From: Aricia agestis | Lineage: Eukaryota > Arthropoda > Insecta > Lepidoptera > Lycaenidae | NCBI RefSeq assembly: GCF_905147365.1 | Contig: NC_056412.1 | Location: forward strand, 10,160,001-10,224,000 | Length of the DNA stretch: 64,000 bases | Direction: 5' to 3' | Shown: piece after piece, positions 1 to 11,159 of the stretch | Position numbering within the stretch: position 1 is the first letter of the stretch | How the letters are laid out: every line of letters begins with the position of its first letter | The notes under the pieces: model-generated | The model's input: the letters and a program-made list of their open reading frames with translations, nothing else | Told to the model about the DNA's origin: nothing | The model's database searches: none | Translations under genes and position numbers: made by a program

Positions 1-597
1 GACGGCGCGAGTTTACATGCAAGTGGACGGGTTAATTCGATTTGCCAGGACGGAGGGATGTTTTATCGCATCGTGTGATCTATTCTGTCTCACTGTAGTA
101 TGGTAAGTGGGCCATAAAAAGGCTATATCTCACAGTCGAGCTAGCGCACCATCTCTGATGCTACACCAAACACCAATCCAATCATAACTTTTGCACTTTA
201 GCCACCTTATAGCGAACAATAGACGCTTCCCGGAATATTTTTATTTTGCGAGTCTAGTCGTTGCAGTGACTCTAATAAGGTTATACCCATAAAAATATTG
301 CATACATTTATAGATGTAATATATATTATACTTTGTAGTAGTACAAAGTAGCGCCTACATAGTCCAGGGCTTTAGAGCGTGGCTCTTCAGTTTCTACTCA
401 GGTATCGGGCGGAGGTTGTTGTTCGGCTTCGTACCTTGAGAAGACTTCAAATTTTATTTATAAATGTACGTTGATGACCTAGTTGTTTGACAAAAATATT
501 TCCTAATACGATGTGTATCTAAAAGTCGGTGTTCCGTTTGATCTTCGTAGTGTCGTTTATCGCCTCACGGATTATGAGAAAAAAAGAAAGAAATAAT

Positions 598-682
598 TAT
601 TTTAAAATTTTCCTGGGTAGCTGGCTTGGTTTTACTGAAACCCGCCAGCGTCACCAAAGCCGACGTGGGAGTTATTATTTAG
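598..682 (+). mobile_element. 3' remnant of a tRNA-derived SINE
   Basis: The segment around 612-680 (ggtagctggcttggttttac, then ccgccagcgtcaccaaagcc) matches the tail of the complete SINE copies at 7029-7391 and 32031-32385. The tRNA-like head is missing or unrecognisable. Confidence 0.55.
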
Positions 683-2460
683 TGCAAGAACATAAAAGCA
701 TTTTTAATGAAATAACTGATATCTCCAGGTGTACATTTTATTAGGTCCCGGTATGTAACACATCCATTTATTTTTATGAGTTTGTATAATCCAACAGGCG
801 CACACTTTAACTGCTCCGAAGTGTTCACTTTACTGCTTCCATTAGGAAAATTCACCACCATGTTTATTTGTAAGTAAATAATATACTCGAATGCACGCAT
901 AAAGGCTGTGTTGTTTTTTTACGATTTAATATAATAAGTTTTTTTTTGCTAAAGATATAAATATCTTATATTAATGGAATAAAGAAACTTAGTCAAAACG
1001 TTAACTTAAAATTTTTTACGATTTCGGTTGTGATTTCTTGACATAATAATATATTGTCGCTTATCTTCTTTTGTTTTCCTATTTCTATCAAACGAATTTT
1101 AAACACTGACGGTCGTTACAAGAGTAGTTCAAAATATCTTTCCATTCATAAGCCAATTCATATTCCAAAATTGTATGTAAATTCACAATTTACATGGTAG
1201 TAAACACGGTGTTGTGTATTTAGGCTTCCATTAATCTACGTAACCCTTCAGGGGTCCGCAGTACGGCGATGACGCGCCGACGGAGCCTGCATTATGGATG
1301 TCGGTAAACTTTTCGCGTGACGCGAGAAAAATGAACCAAGGGCCGCGATGAAGGATGGCGAAACAATTTACTCACCCTGTATATAGTGATTTACATCATA
1401 GTGCAGGATTTTTTATGAGTAGATTTATTGTGCCACCATTAATCATAAACCCTTTGTTCTAAATATATTTTTAGTTAGAATTAAACTAATGTACGAAGCA
1501 GGTATTAAGGTAGTCTAGTACATAACTAGAGTAACGATTGTAAAGATCATAATGTATTAGGAGCTTACATCTTTGTTAATTCAATTGGCTTAACCACTCA
1601 CCTTGTTAAGTTATATATGATCTGCAATACTGAATTCGTAAAAAAAATGAAGACATGAGTGGATGAATTAGTTAACGCACATTTTACATTATGAGAGCAA
1701 TTACTCATTTTTTCCTTATAATTTCAACAAACCCTGTAACTCACCTACGTCATCATCTGGCTAATATATCTAGCTATACATAGAATATTTTTTTTTATTT
1801 CAAAACCTTTTTCCGGTCCTAAATTTCTTACTATATTCACTCACGTCTTTAAGAGGATACACCAGGGGCGAGAGAAATTGAAAATAGGTATTTGAAAATG
1901 TATTGCTGTCTCACCAATCTCAAGTCTCCCACCGCAGAGCGCGATAGAGACAACACGACAAAAGTTCTAATAAAAGAACAGAACATCTTCGATTCGTTGT
2001 CCGCTGATTCCTTCTCCAAAACTTAATCGATTTAAGTACTTTTTTCATTAAGAATTAAAGCAAGGCTTGAGCTGTGTTCCTAGGTTTTACTATATTTTAG
2101 CCAGTTTTGTTTTCTGGGTGTTTCAACACAGAGGAATATCTGGCCATTTTTTTGGGTTTTTGGACGTTCATATCTTTTTTAATAATAAAATTATGAAAAA
2201 AAGAAAACATAGGGACATGCTAATAGTGGCCATAGATATTCAGGAAAAAAATCATAACTCTACCGGCATTATCCAGGGAGGAAACAGGGGACAACGTTTG
2301 TATGGAAAAACGGTGGTGTGGACTCCTCTTAATTGTTTCATCTAAAAACCAAATTTTCATTCTGCAATATGAAAGAAGTGACCTCACACAATGCTATCAT
2401 ATCGTAGAACACCTTACAATGTAATTAGCGAAAGACGCTATCAGGCCTGTGTGGTAATGA

Positions 2461-2512
2461 GGGGTAGTGCGGGCGGTAGCGGGGGGAGGAGGGGGTGTCG
2501 GGGGAGGGGGGG
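2461..2512 (+). other. G-rich tract, G-quadruplex candidate
   Basis: From 2481 the + strand has four guanine runs of five or more, separated by 4, 4 and 1 bases (runs of 6, 5, 5 and 7). This fits the usual G-quadruplex pattern of four runs with short loops and is striking in AT-rich surroundings. A regulatory role is only an inference. Confidence 0.5.
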
Positions 2513-3323
2513 TCTGCACCATATCACCGGGTAATTGCCATCAATCGATTAATTAGCGTGTTAGTTTAAGCTTCAAAGGGATTACTTGTTTGCCTTTGTG
2601 AGCTAACAGTTTGTTCAAAAAAGCTCAGCCTATCGAGAACATTTGGTGTGTAAATTGCATTTTGCTATTCCGTTGCAACAAATTAGCAGACTAATGTTGC
2701 TATACGGCTCTTAATTAAAACTCACAATTTGTAAGGACCAGAAGAATAATTCAAGTATCATGATACAGTAGAAACTCGATTACCCGGCCTTCAGTTATTT
2801 CCGTGTTAATATAATATAAAAGTCGTATTCTCGACTATCCGGACTGCCCTCGTAAAAAGTATCTTTTAATAATTTCATAATAAACATTGATTTTATGCGA
2901 TTTTTAAAAACCCATAGTTATATTTTACATAATATTACCGAACACGTCTTCTTTCATACTTTAAATTACCCATTTACCCCGTTACCCTGCACTTTAAATT
3001 ATAGGTTTTTCGAATATCCGAATGCCTTACGACTACAATTAATCCGTTTGATCGTTTTTACTGTATTACATGTAATAATGTTTTTACTGTATTACATACA
3101 AAGAAATAACATGTAAACACGACATCACTGCATTTAAACGTAAACGTAGATGCCATTTTGTTTACGAAGGTACGAACATTCAATCTAAAATGTACGCGAA
3201 TCATCCCATTTGAAGCCGGAGCCGACAAAAAATGATCATAACAATAAGCGGACCGCCTGACCCAAACTGCGAACTCAAATTAAACATTGTAAGAGCGGAA
3301 ACATCTTCCCAAGATCCTCTTCA

Positions 3324-3545
3324 TTAGGTCCCGCAAATTGCGAGCGGGGGAAAGAGACGCCCGGAGGGAGGGGGACGGAGACACTCCCCCGCTCCCCGCG
3401 CACCCGCCTGGGCCCTCCTCTATTAATAATGCAAATGAGACCGCAGCTCGGCCAAGAAGCGAGTCCCGATTAATTCCGGTTCATTTGAGGTAATTGTCGC
3501 TGCGCGCTGCGGTCTGCGGTCCGCCGCCCGTCCTCGCTGATATGT
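3324..3545. promoter_or_regulatory. GC-rich island with POU octamer, candidate regulatory element
   Basis: The stretch is abruptly GC-rich compared with its flanks and shows no coding pattern or match to other repeats in the window. It contains a perfect POU octamer ATGCAAAT (3429-3436) next to TAAT cores (3423-3430) and a further TTAATT at 3469-3474. Position about 2.8 kb upstream of the first visible Phox2 exon suggests an enhancer or promoter-proximal element. This is inference from composition and motifs only. Confidence 0.3.
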
Positions 3546-3960
3546 CACACAATCCGTCTTGTACCTACGTAGAAAAACCCAAATTTTAATATTGAAATTG
3601 AATTTTTTTGGTTTCTAAAAACGCCATTACCGAACAGTATGTTCTGCAAAATAAAATAAATTGTTACTTTTTTGGTTCCAATAAACAGCTATTGCAAATG
3701 TATTTATATTATTGTTTCTTTAGTAAGGTAAACGAAATATGTTTAATTTCGTATATAAGAGTAGCTCAGCAGTTTGCATAAAGTAATTAAAAGCAGTTCT
3801 AAGGCATCTTAGAACTGACGAGGGAAAACACAAAATGCTACATTCAACAAAATAGTAGTGACAAAATAGGTATTGACCCTTACTTTAAAATCTGTCTCCG
3901 GCTCTCCTTAAATTAATGTAAGGAACATAAAATACAAGTCTCCGAAACAAAGCTTGCACT

Positions 3961-4066
3961 TTCGTAGCATTTTCGTAGCACTTTCGTAGCGGTGTCGTAG
4001 CGCTACGGCTACGGGCTACGAGCTACGAGCTACGGGCTACGATCGATACGTGCTACGCGACATCCG
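3961..4066. repeat. CTACG/CGTAG-rich low-complexity patch
   Basis: The patch has about a dozen CGTAG or CTACG pentamers. The left half reads CGTAG, the right half CTACG, so it can fold on itself. Similar patches occur at 21478-21530, 34950-35005 and 48391-48476. Confidence 0.6.
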
Positions 4067-4645
4067 AAGGCTTTTTCACTAACGCTATAATTTTATGTGT
4101 TTCTTTATTGCAAGAGGTTGAAGCCCTCGTAGTAATTTATTATGTTTTACGAAAACATATGGCATATAATTTTACATGAATGTTTTTATGTTTTGCTTTC
4201 TTAAAGTTACATCCATGTAATTATTGTGTTGCATCTTTAGAAAAACTGAACGTTTGTCTTATTTCCTAATTTACGTTGTTTGTGAGGGTGCTTTGAAACG
4301 ACAAGAAAAAAGTTGAGTTAACTTTTGTATGAAAAACTTATTGTCTTTTCTCGAATTATTACCTTATTTAGTATCTATCTACAACTGGACTACACGATTC
4401 ACATTTTATAAAAATTAAAAGAATTAATCATACATAGAATCACAAGCTCAAAATCGTAATTATTATGTTTAACTTTCCATAAACATTAAAAAATTCGATT
4501 ATACCTGAAAAAAAATAACTTTAATATACTCCTTAACGTGTTAAATTTTTAATTATTTTAAAAATAATATTATACGAAAATGTTACAAGCTGTTAATTAT
4601 AACGGTAAACAATATTAACATTAACAAACAAGTAGGTACAGCGCA

Positions 4646-4664
4646 GGGCGGGCGGGCGCGCGGG
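4646..4664 (+). other. Short G-quadruplex candidate
   Basis: Four GGG runs separated by 1, 1 and 5 bases lie in a GC-rich patch (4640-4685) ending in further G runs. It fits the G-quadruplex pattern; function unknown. Confidence 0.35.
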
Positions 4665-4813
4665 ATCGGCGAGGGGGAGGGGAACAAAATGGCCGCCTGC
4701 ACCTTATATTTTGTTCGTCACTTAAATTGCTGGAGCATTATCATTCGCTGGCACAGTCCCGATGTTATGTAATGTGAAGAATGAGCGAATGTTAAGAATT
4801 TTTTCCAAAAAAT

Positions 4814-5161
4814 ACGTGGGAGAGCCATGCTTCGGCACGAATGGGCCGGCTCGACCGGATAAATACCACGTTCTCACAGAAAACCGGCGTGAAACAGCGC
4901 TTGCGCTGTGTTTCGCCGAGTGAGTGAGTTTACCGGAGGCCCAATCCCCTAACCCCTACCCTATTCCCTTCCCTACCCTCAACTATTCCCTTCCCTTCCC
5001 TTCCCTACCCTCCCCTATTACCCTATTCCCTCTTAAAAGGCCGGCAACGCACTTGCAGCTCTTCTGATGCTGCGAGTGTCCATGGGCGACGGAAGTTGCT
5101 TTCCATCAGGTGACCCGTTTGCTCGTTTGCCCCCTTATTTCATTAAAAAAAAAAAAAAAAA
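4814..5161 (+). mobile_element. Poly(A)-tailed short retroelement (family A), near full length
   Basis: The element begins acgtgggagagccatgcttc and carries the block cgaatgggccggctcgaccg. It has a variable ccctt/cccta-rich middle and ends in a 17-base A run (5145-5161), as expected for target-primed retrotransposition. Related copies are at 32487-32699, 46705-47032 (reverse) and 55265-55453. It has no recognisable tRNA head and no open frame, so it is a SINE or the 3' end of a LINE. No clear target-site duplication was seen. Confidence 0.75.
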
Positions 5162-5310
5162 CGCAATTAGTTTCATGTACATTACAAATAAATTACTATT
5201 ACATATATTACTTGTAACATAAATAAACCAGTTACAATTTCAATTTGTAAATATGAGTTTTTATCAGTAATCGTTTTAATTCATATAATCATGTTAACCT
5301 CTATAATAAT

Positions 5311-5946
5311 CCTACTAATATTATAAAGGCGAAAGTTTGGATGTATGTATGGATGTTTGTTACTTTTTCACTCAAAAACTACTGAACGGATTTTAATGAA
5401 ACTTTACAATAATATAGCTTATACAATTTTAACCGACTTTCAAAATGGAGGAGATGTTATGTTCGTTTTTTATGTTCAACGATTTCTCCGCCGCTTGTGA
5501 ACCGATGTTCAAAATGTTTCTTTTGGTGGTGGCGGTGGTGGTTGGTTATCATCCGAATTTGGTACCATATTCATAAAAGTGATGACCTGATGAAGGGATC
5601 CATAAATAATCGAGGGAACTCCTCGAAATTTATATGGAAACAAGTGATGACTTCAGTTTCGTGAGCAGTATTCTAAGCATTCGCTACCAATAAGTAAGAT
5701 TTTGCACCAATGTATACCATGGTTCTGAAGATTGCTGAGAGAACTCCTGACTCTTTATAGATACAAATTTGAGAGTTTCGACGTTGTTTTAAAAACGAAG
5801 AGTATATGCTACTATGCAAATTACATTCATCATCATCATCACTACCATAAACCATTTTTACCCTATTATTGGAACTTTTCATAGTCTTTTATTATATTAC
5901 GAGTATGTCACTTAAACCGCGGGTAAAACCGCGGGGCACAGCTAGT
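5311..5946 (-). mobile_element. RTE-type retroelement fragment, interrupted by an 'AACCGACTT' repeat
   Basis: In reverse orientation the segment starts actagctgtgccccgcggtt (right edge) and ends in the 'tataatatta' type tail (left edge near 5313-5325). These are the two ends of the common lepidopteran RTE-like family. At 5429 the sequence switches to a repeat starting aaccgacttt, also seen at 14726, 49235 and 57782, so this looks like a nested insertion. The RTE label is from memory of the family. Confidence 0.55.
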
Positions 5947-6261
5947 GATCTATATATTCTTTGACCTGTCCATTGCAGTATGTGTAGGTATTACTTTTCT
6001 ACACGGTCGTGTATTTACATGCTGTTTATGTTTTTAACTAGTTTAGTAATATTATAAACATATTTTTAAACTATGTTTTACAACATATCTCGTGGTAGTT
6101 GTTACTAGGTTCATACGAGGTTCCGTACGAATGACTTCGTACTAGAATTGTTTTAAATAAATCTAAAGTCCTAAGAAAGATCGTTGAAAATACAATGTTT
6201 TAGTATATAATGTAGGTAGACATAGATAATAATTAGATAATTTCCTATTGTATTTTTTCAG

Positions 6262-6458
6262 CCGGTCTACCGTACAAGGTATACGGAGGTCACGAGGGTT
6301 CGCTGACGGAGAAGCGGAAACAGCGGCGCATCCGCACCACCTTCACGTCGGCACAGCTCAAGGAGCTGGAGCGGGCATTCCAGGAGACACACTACCCCGA
6401 CATATACACGAGAGAGGAGATCGCTATGAAGATAGACCTCACTGAAGCGAGGGTACAG
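6262..6458 (+). CDS. Phox2: Phox2-like homeobox gene, internal exon with homeodomain residues 1-46
   Basis: This exon encodes a paired-like homeodomain transcription factor, expected to act in the nucleus in neuronal specification. It follows a pyrimidine-rich acceptor ending CAG (6259-6261). It opens with two bases of a split codon, then GLPYKVY, KRKQRRIRTTFTSAQLKELE and THYPDIYTREE, and ends ..EARVQ before GTAAGA. The homeodomain starts at Gln1 (6321); L16 and F20 are present. The PYK motif before the KRKQRR arm and the wording of helices 1-2 match PHOX2A/B rather than aristaless, Otx or Prd. The intron after residue 46 is the conserved 46/47 split of paired-class homeoboxes. The entry intron also sits where I recall the PHOX2B exon 1/2 boundary. 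The N-terminal exon is missing from the window. Confidence 0.95.
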
Positions 6459-6731
6459 GTAAGAGATGATTTTATTTTGGAGCTATTGCATATCTTCTAT
6501 CGCGGGTCAAAGCGTGGTGACCGACGTTAGGTACTTCGTCGTCTATCGTCGATTCAGTTCGGCAGACATCGGCGCGGTGTTTGTATACATGCGACTAGAT
6601 GTATGCGTGTAGACTAGATGTTATGCTATAGCTTTACCGCGGCAGTCCCTGAGTGCCACACGTATTTTTTTTTATTTAGGGCAACAAACATTTTAGGGAC
6701 TAACCGGATAACCTAGTGGTTAAAAAACAGG

Positions 6732-6774
6732 GTTCCGTTTTAGAGTGGTTGTTTACAGAACCCTAAAACGGAAC
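6732..6774. repeat. Short hairpin
   Basis: The 12-base arm gttccgttttag (6732-6743) is repeated inverted at 6763-6774. The 'gttccgt' motif also starts the fold-back at 51852-51918 and the repeat at 52668-53097, so this may be a fragment of the same family. Confidence 0.5.
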
Positions 6775-6966
6775 TAACCAGCTGATTTTTTGTATATTGA
6801 TAGAGTGAAACCCAAATAGAGTTTAGAGAAACTACAAGGCACATCGATGTTTAGGTCTCTTTGGTGGTTGGAAAAGTGAGCTAAGGATGGGAACACGTCA
6901 TGATTACATACTTATATTTTAGTAGGTTGCAATTAGACAGTGACACTACGTATATGTTCCTAACTA

Positions 6967-7009
6967 GTTAATATTATACGTATTCGAGTCGAATACGTAT
7001 AATATTAAC
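6967..7009. repeat. Perfect 21-bp inverted repeat with 1-nt centre
   Basis: Arm 6967-6987 (gttaatattatacgtattcg plus a) is exactly complementary to 6989-7009. The palindrome ends 19 bp before the SINE head at 7029. Nothing else in the window repeats it. Confidence 0.8.
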
Positions 7010-7028
7010 CGTATAATATAGTTTGAAC

Positions 7029-7391
7029 GCCTCCGTGGTCTAGTGGTTAGAGCGTCGCTCTCGACTCCGGAGGTCGTGGGTTCGAATCCCGCGTTGGAAA
7101 CGTGTTATTTCCAAGTTTGGTTAGGACAATGCAGGCTGATCACCTGATTGTCTGACAAGTAAGATGATCCATGCGTCGGATGGGCATGTAAAAAGTCGGT
7201 CCTGCGCCTGATCTCTCGCCGGTCGTGTCGGTCTTCCGTCCCACTGGGTTATGAGAGTAAAAGGAATAGAGAGTGCTCTTGTGTACTGCGCACACACTTG
7301 GGCACTATAAAAATTACTCCTGCGTACCTGGTCTGGTTTCAATGAAACCGGCCACCGTCACCGAAACCGGTGTGGGGAGTATTATTATTAT
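7029..7391 (+). mobile_element. tRNA-derived SINE, full-length copy
   Basis: The head (7029-7100) reads like a tRNA, with an A-box-like tggtctagtggttagagc and a B box ggttcgaatcc (7079-7089), the RNA polymerase III internal promoter. The body and the tail with 'accgtcaccgaaaccggt' follow, then a (att)n run. The copy at 32031-32385 is very similar along its whole length. It is a SINE rather than a tRNA gene because the tRNA-like part is joined to a conserved body and repeated. Confidence 0.85.
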
Positions 7392-7552
7392 TCGAGTCGA
7401 TTATTGCCTGCAGTTTCTCCAAGCGATTGTAAAGTTTTGTGTGGCCTATAAAAATATTTAATCCATGTAGCTGTTTTTTTGCTAAAAATGTTTCCAATGA
7501 ATAAGAAAAAGGCAGGAAAATGATTTTATTTATTACCGCGATCATGGGAATG

Positions 7553-7680
7553 GCAGACACAATAGATTTTCAATTGTTACGCGACAGCCGGGTGCCACTT
7601 TCACAGTATAGCAATATGGGACTAATATTGCTATTCTGTGCCACTTTGGGATTGATGGGTTATGTACTACCATTAGAGCG
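7553..7680. repeat. Dispersed repeat, internally fold-back
   Basis: The start (cagacacaatagattttcaa, 7554 on) recurs at 47049, and 'gattgatgggtta' recurs downstream in both places. Inside, cacag.atagcaatat is repeated inverted, suggesting a MITE. Family unknown. Confidence 0.4.
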
Positions 7681-9044
7681 ATATTAGGTTAGTAAACAAC
7701 AACCAAAATTATATAAGTCGAATAAAAATTGTGTAAATTTTTTATGAATTTGTTTGATAGTTTGTAGAACGTAGAGTATAGATTGGACGTTTAATGTGAA
7801 ACTCCACCGTACTCAAACTGTCTAGCTAATTCATGATATGTCGTCACATTTCCCTCGTCACTATTAACTATCAAAATTTTAAACAACAATCGTAGCTAAA
7901 TCTATTTATAATAATAGAGATAAAATTATATTTTTTTAATGACGTTCTCGATTAATATGAAATGTTCTGCAAAGGTAAACGTGTGAGCCAAAAGGAAATT
8001 GTTTATTTCGCAATAAAACCATGCACATTAAAGTTATGTTTAAGTATTATAGCTTCACATTTACAAACCTATACCATTTCAGAAATCGTATCTATAGAAA
8101 TCGTTCACTTTTCAATATTAATACATATTTGATAGGTTTATGTAATCGCAATATTTGGACACGTCCCCGTTGGACGAAAAAAATACTTTTTCGTTTCGTC
8201 CGTCACTGCATTTCCACGGTCCAATTAGTGTCCGTTAATTCGGCTTCTGACGCGCGCCTTGGTAAAAAAAGAAACGCGGTTGCCTCTAATTTCATAATAG
8301 GCGCTCATTTTTATGTGCCCGCCGCATATGTTCGCCTGAATATTTGATGGAGCAAAGAATCGGGAGCCCGACCCGAGCATATGTTACAAATCTTGGGTAT
8401 CTGTATCATACTGTTGTTTATTGATATTCTTTTCTATTTTCTAGAGGAGTTTTATTTAGGCCCGAAGTTAATACCGTCTTTGGTGTAAAATGGTGTAAAA
8501 CTTATTTGTTTTCAATAAAACAGAGACACTACTAGTATAAAAGTATATTTCACAATAATAATTATAACAATAATAAATGTTAAGAATAATAGGATAGACG
8601 TCTAAACACTAAAATACAATCTAAAATACAGATATATATCTGTATTATATATAATACAGATATATTATATATACAAACTTTAAATATAAAACTATAAAAA
8701 GAAAAAATTGCCCAAGTCGTCCCCATCTGGCAGAGTGCCCAGCAAGCTGATAGCATTGCCACGTTGGATGGCAATTGCTATCCGCTGTGCCAGGTAGCTC
8801 CCAGCTATTTGCGCCGCTTGAGGTTCTCTGCTAGGAGACACTACTTGTTTTGATTCTTACATCCTTTATCAACTACTCTGCAGAAGACTATGAAATTTTG
8901 TGTCACACAATTTTCGTTTACAAAAACGTTTCTAATATAAACTTATGACCTCGACACATTTCTATCGCTTGTAAGTTGTAGGTAACAATATTTTTCAATA
9001 TAAGAGCTACACAGATAGAGCAGCAGCGCCATATTTCAGCGGCC

Positions 9045-9180
9045 CCAGTAACAAACGCTCATTACGTTAAAAAGTATCGGCGGGGGCTCCGGCCCGCAAT
9101 AAATATCGCGAGCGGTCGCGTAACTCAGCGCCCGCGACTTCTGATAATTAAAACTCGCTGGAAAACAATCCACATATTAC
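9045..9180. promoter_or_regulatory. GC-rich unique island in the homeobox intron
   Basis: This island stands out from AT-rich flanks, is rich in CpG (tcgcgagcggtcgcgtaac near 9106) and contains TAATTA (9145-9150), a core homeodomain site. It resembles none of the repeats here. Enhancer function is a guess. Confidence 0.25.
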
Positions 9181-9584
9181 AATTCCGCGCTTGTATATGA
9201 GCGGTAAATACAATGGTCGATGCACAATTATGTATTTCGACTGTTTGTTTTGGGTATTCATTTTATTTAGGTTCGTTATGTTGTTTTTAAGTGGGCAGTA
9301 TAAAAGTTGGGATAGACATTGTTTCAAAGGTTTCTATGAAGTATGAACGTTATCGATATAATAGTGATGAAGATAGAAAAAAATCTTTTTTCTTTCCGTA
9401 CAAAAAAGTTACAACTCACTTTGTTAACGAAATTTGCTAAGATCTATACTAAGATAAAATAAATTTGGTAGGATATTCGCTGACTTTAATAAGTGATTTG
9501 AATAAAAAATTAAATACCATCAGTCAAATAATTTCTGAGTGGCCATTTTGTGAAACGTGCATTAGGGGTAGAACAAACACCGTC

Positions 9585-9810
9585 GTCCTAATTCAACACG
9601 GATCCCGGGGAAATTGTGCGCCACGCTCGACGGCGCTGAGCAAACGCACAGTTTGCTCCCCGCAGCCACCTGCTCCAGAGCAAAAGGAATCGCCTGAAAA
9701 ATGACCAGCTGCTTTATAATACATGGCGTATTTTTCCTGCCCACGTTGTCATAGGGATAGGGCAATTTAATCCATCACGCGGTGCGCGCCGCCACCGGCC
9801 GAGCCGATAA
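9585..9810. promoter_or_regulatory. GC-rich unique island in the homeobox intron
   Basis: This is a non-repetitive GC-rich stretch with CpG-rich ends (9598-9660 and 9778-9808). Open frames over it exist on both strands simply because stops are rare in GC-rich DNA. Possible cis-regulatory element. Confidence 0.2.
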
Positions 9811-10689
9811 ATTCTATAAAATTGCGGACGATTTTGGTTTTATTGTTGGCTCGGATGACAATACAGTTTTCGATTTTAAATTTAGAATTCATTTTGGAGT
9901 TGGCGTAGTAGATTTTTTAATATGCGGCTCGTTGTAGGTGCAAAAAATGCATTTTCTAGATTAAAAAAGCAGGAAATCATAGTTCCATGAACTGATTTAG
10001 AACGAAGTTACTTAATGTTACTTTATGTTTAATTGTACTAAATTTTGTCTTTTTCTGTTTCTGGTTGTTGCATTTATAAAATTATCCAAAGTAAAAATTA
10101 TAACCCGATAAAACAAATCATAATACATATAATAGGTCATATTATTACACTATGCTAAATAGGCAATTATTACGAATGCATCGACACCTCATTAATAATT
10201 TTAATCGAATTTGTAGTTTTGGTTACGATCAAAATACGCATAACATATAATATACGAGTGTTGAATGGATTGCCATAATAATCATAACGGTTCTTTTTGG
10301 CATCACCGTAGCCGGGTCCTGAATATTAACAACAACTGCAGTGACCACTAGATGTGATAGCAATGTGGGTGTGCAATAAAGATTGACAAGCCAGCCTCTG
10401 GGACGAAGCCGGCGAATGTCAATCCAAGTGATCTTAGACGCCCGGACCCCAGAGACCGTCTGAGCCGGGCTCTACATAATATCTTACAGAATTATGATTT
10501 TCCGAGGCGAGTAACTGACCATAGCAATAGGTTACGTGCCTATGTTTATTTTATGAGTGTCATGTTTGAAAATAATATGATAAATATTTCAACATTCAGT
10601 AAGATAAAGGATACTTACGATTTTGGCTTAACATTATGAGATCAGGAATTCATTAGCCGATAAACAATACATAATATCTCCGGCTGTCA

Positions 10690-10865
10690 CAGTCTAGAGA
10701 TGGGACAATGGGGCATCATTTTGGGGACAATTCCCACCGAGTGGGGCAAGTGTGTCGCAGGTGGCGCGCGCGTGCGGGCCGCGTGCTCTCGGCCACGTGC
10801 GCGGCGCGTGCGACGTGCGACATTACACTTGCCGCAGTCATTGCTCACTTCAAGCACGAAATTAT
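10690..10865. promoter_or_regulatory. GC-rich unique island with E-box
   Basis: The CpG-rich core 10750-10825 contains CACGTG (10794-10799), a canonical E-box, and near-repeats of cgtgcg. No splice sites or conserved protein frame were seen. Candidate regulatory element only. Confidence 0.25.
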
Positions 10866-11159
10866 TAGTGTTTGTCCATTTGAAGTGGATAAGTAATTAC
10901 ATTGATAGCCGTTGTGATATATTTGAATATGATTTTATTAACATACAAAAACACTATATTTCCAAATTGGTATCTTGGAAATGGTTTACATTTTATATCA
11001 AAGATATAACTTTACTTTAAGATATTATTGTAGGTATTAATCCGATATAAAATATTATATAATATAATAATACAGTAAAGTTGTTTTTTATTCAAACATT
11101 TATTATTAACCAATTTTTTAATAGATCTACCTAATTACAAAAAAAGGTATACTTAAAAC

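Larger units (their letters stand above)
1..6261. other. 5' flank or upstream intron of the Phox2 gene, no exon found
   Basis: No coding exon could be recognised. The first visible Phox2 exon starts with the last two bases of a split codon, so at least one exon lies upstream, most likely before position 1. The stretch is mostly AT-rich single-copy-looking DNA. It holds a SINE remnant (598-682), G-rich tracts (2461-2512, 4646-4664), a GC-rich island (3324-3545), a CTACG-rich patch (3961-4066), a poly(A)-tailed retroelement (4814-5161) and a nested retroelement fragment (5311-5946). Short open frames here have no splice or protein support. Confidence 0.6.

Noticed and set aside
2067..2345. 92-codon open frame
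   Set aside because: The protein has no recognisable features, and the DNA is partly self-inverted (gaatatct..ggcca), more like decayed repeat than a gene.
7029..7100. tRNA gene
   Set aside because: The tRNA-like head is joined to a conserved body found again at 32031, so it is a SINE.
8629..8680. AT-rich palindrome around acagatatatatctgt
   Set aside because: Simple AT alternation makes such palindromes common; not informative.
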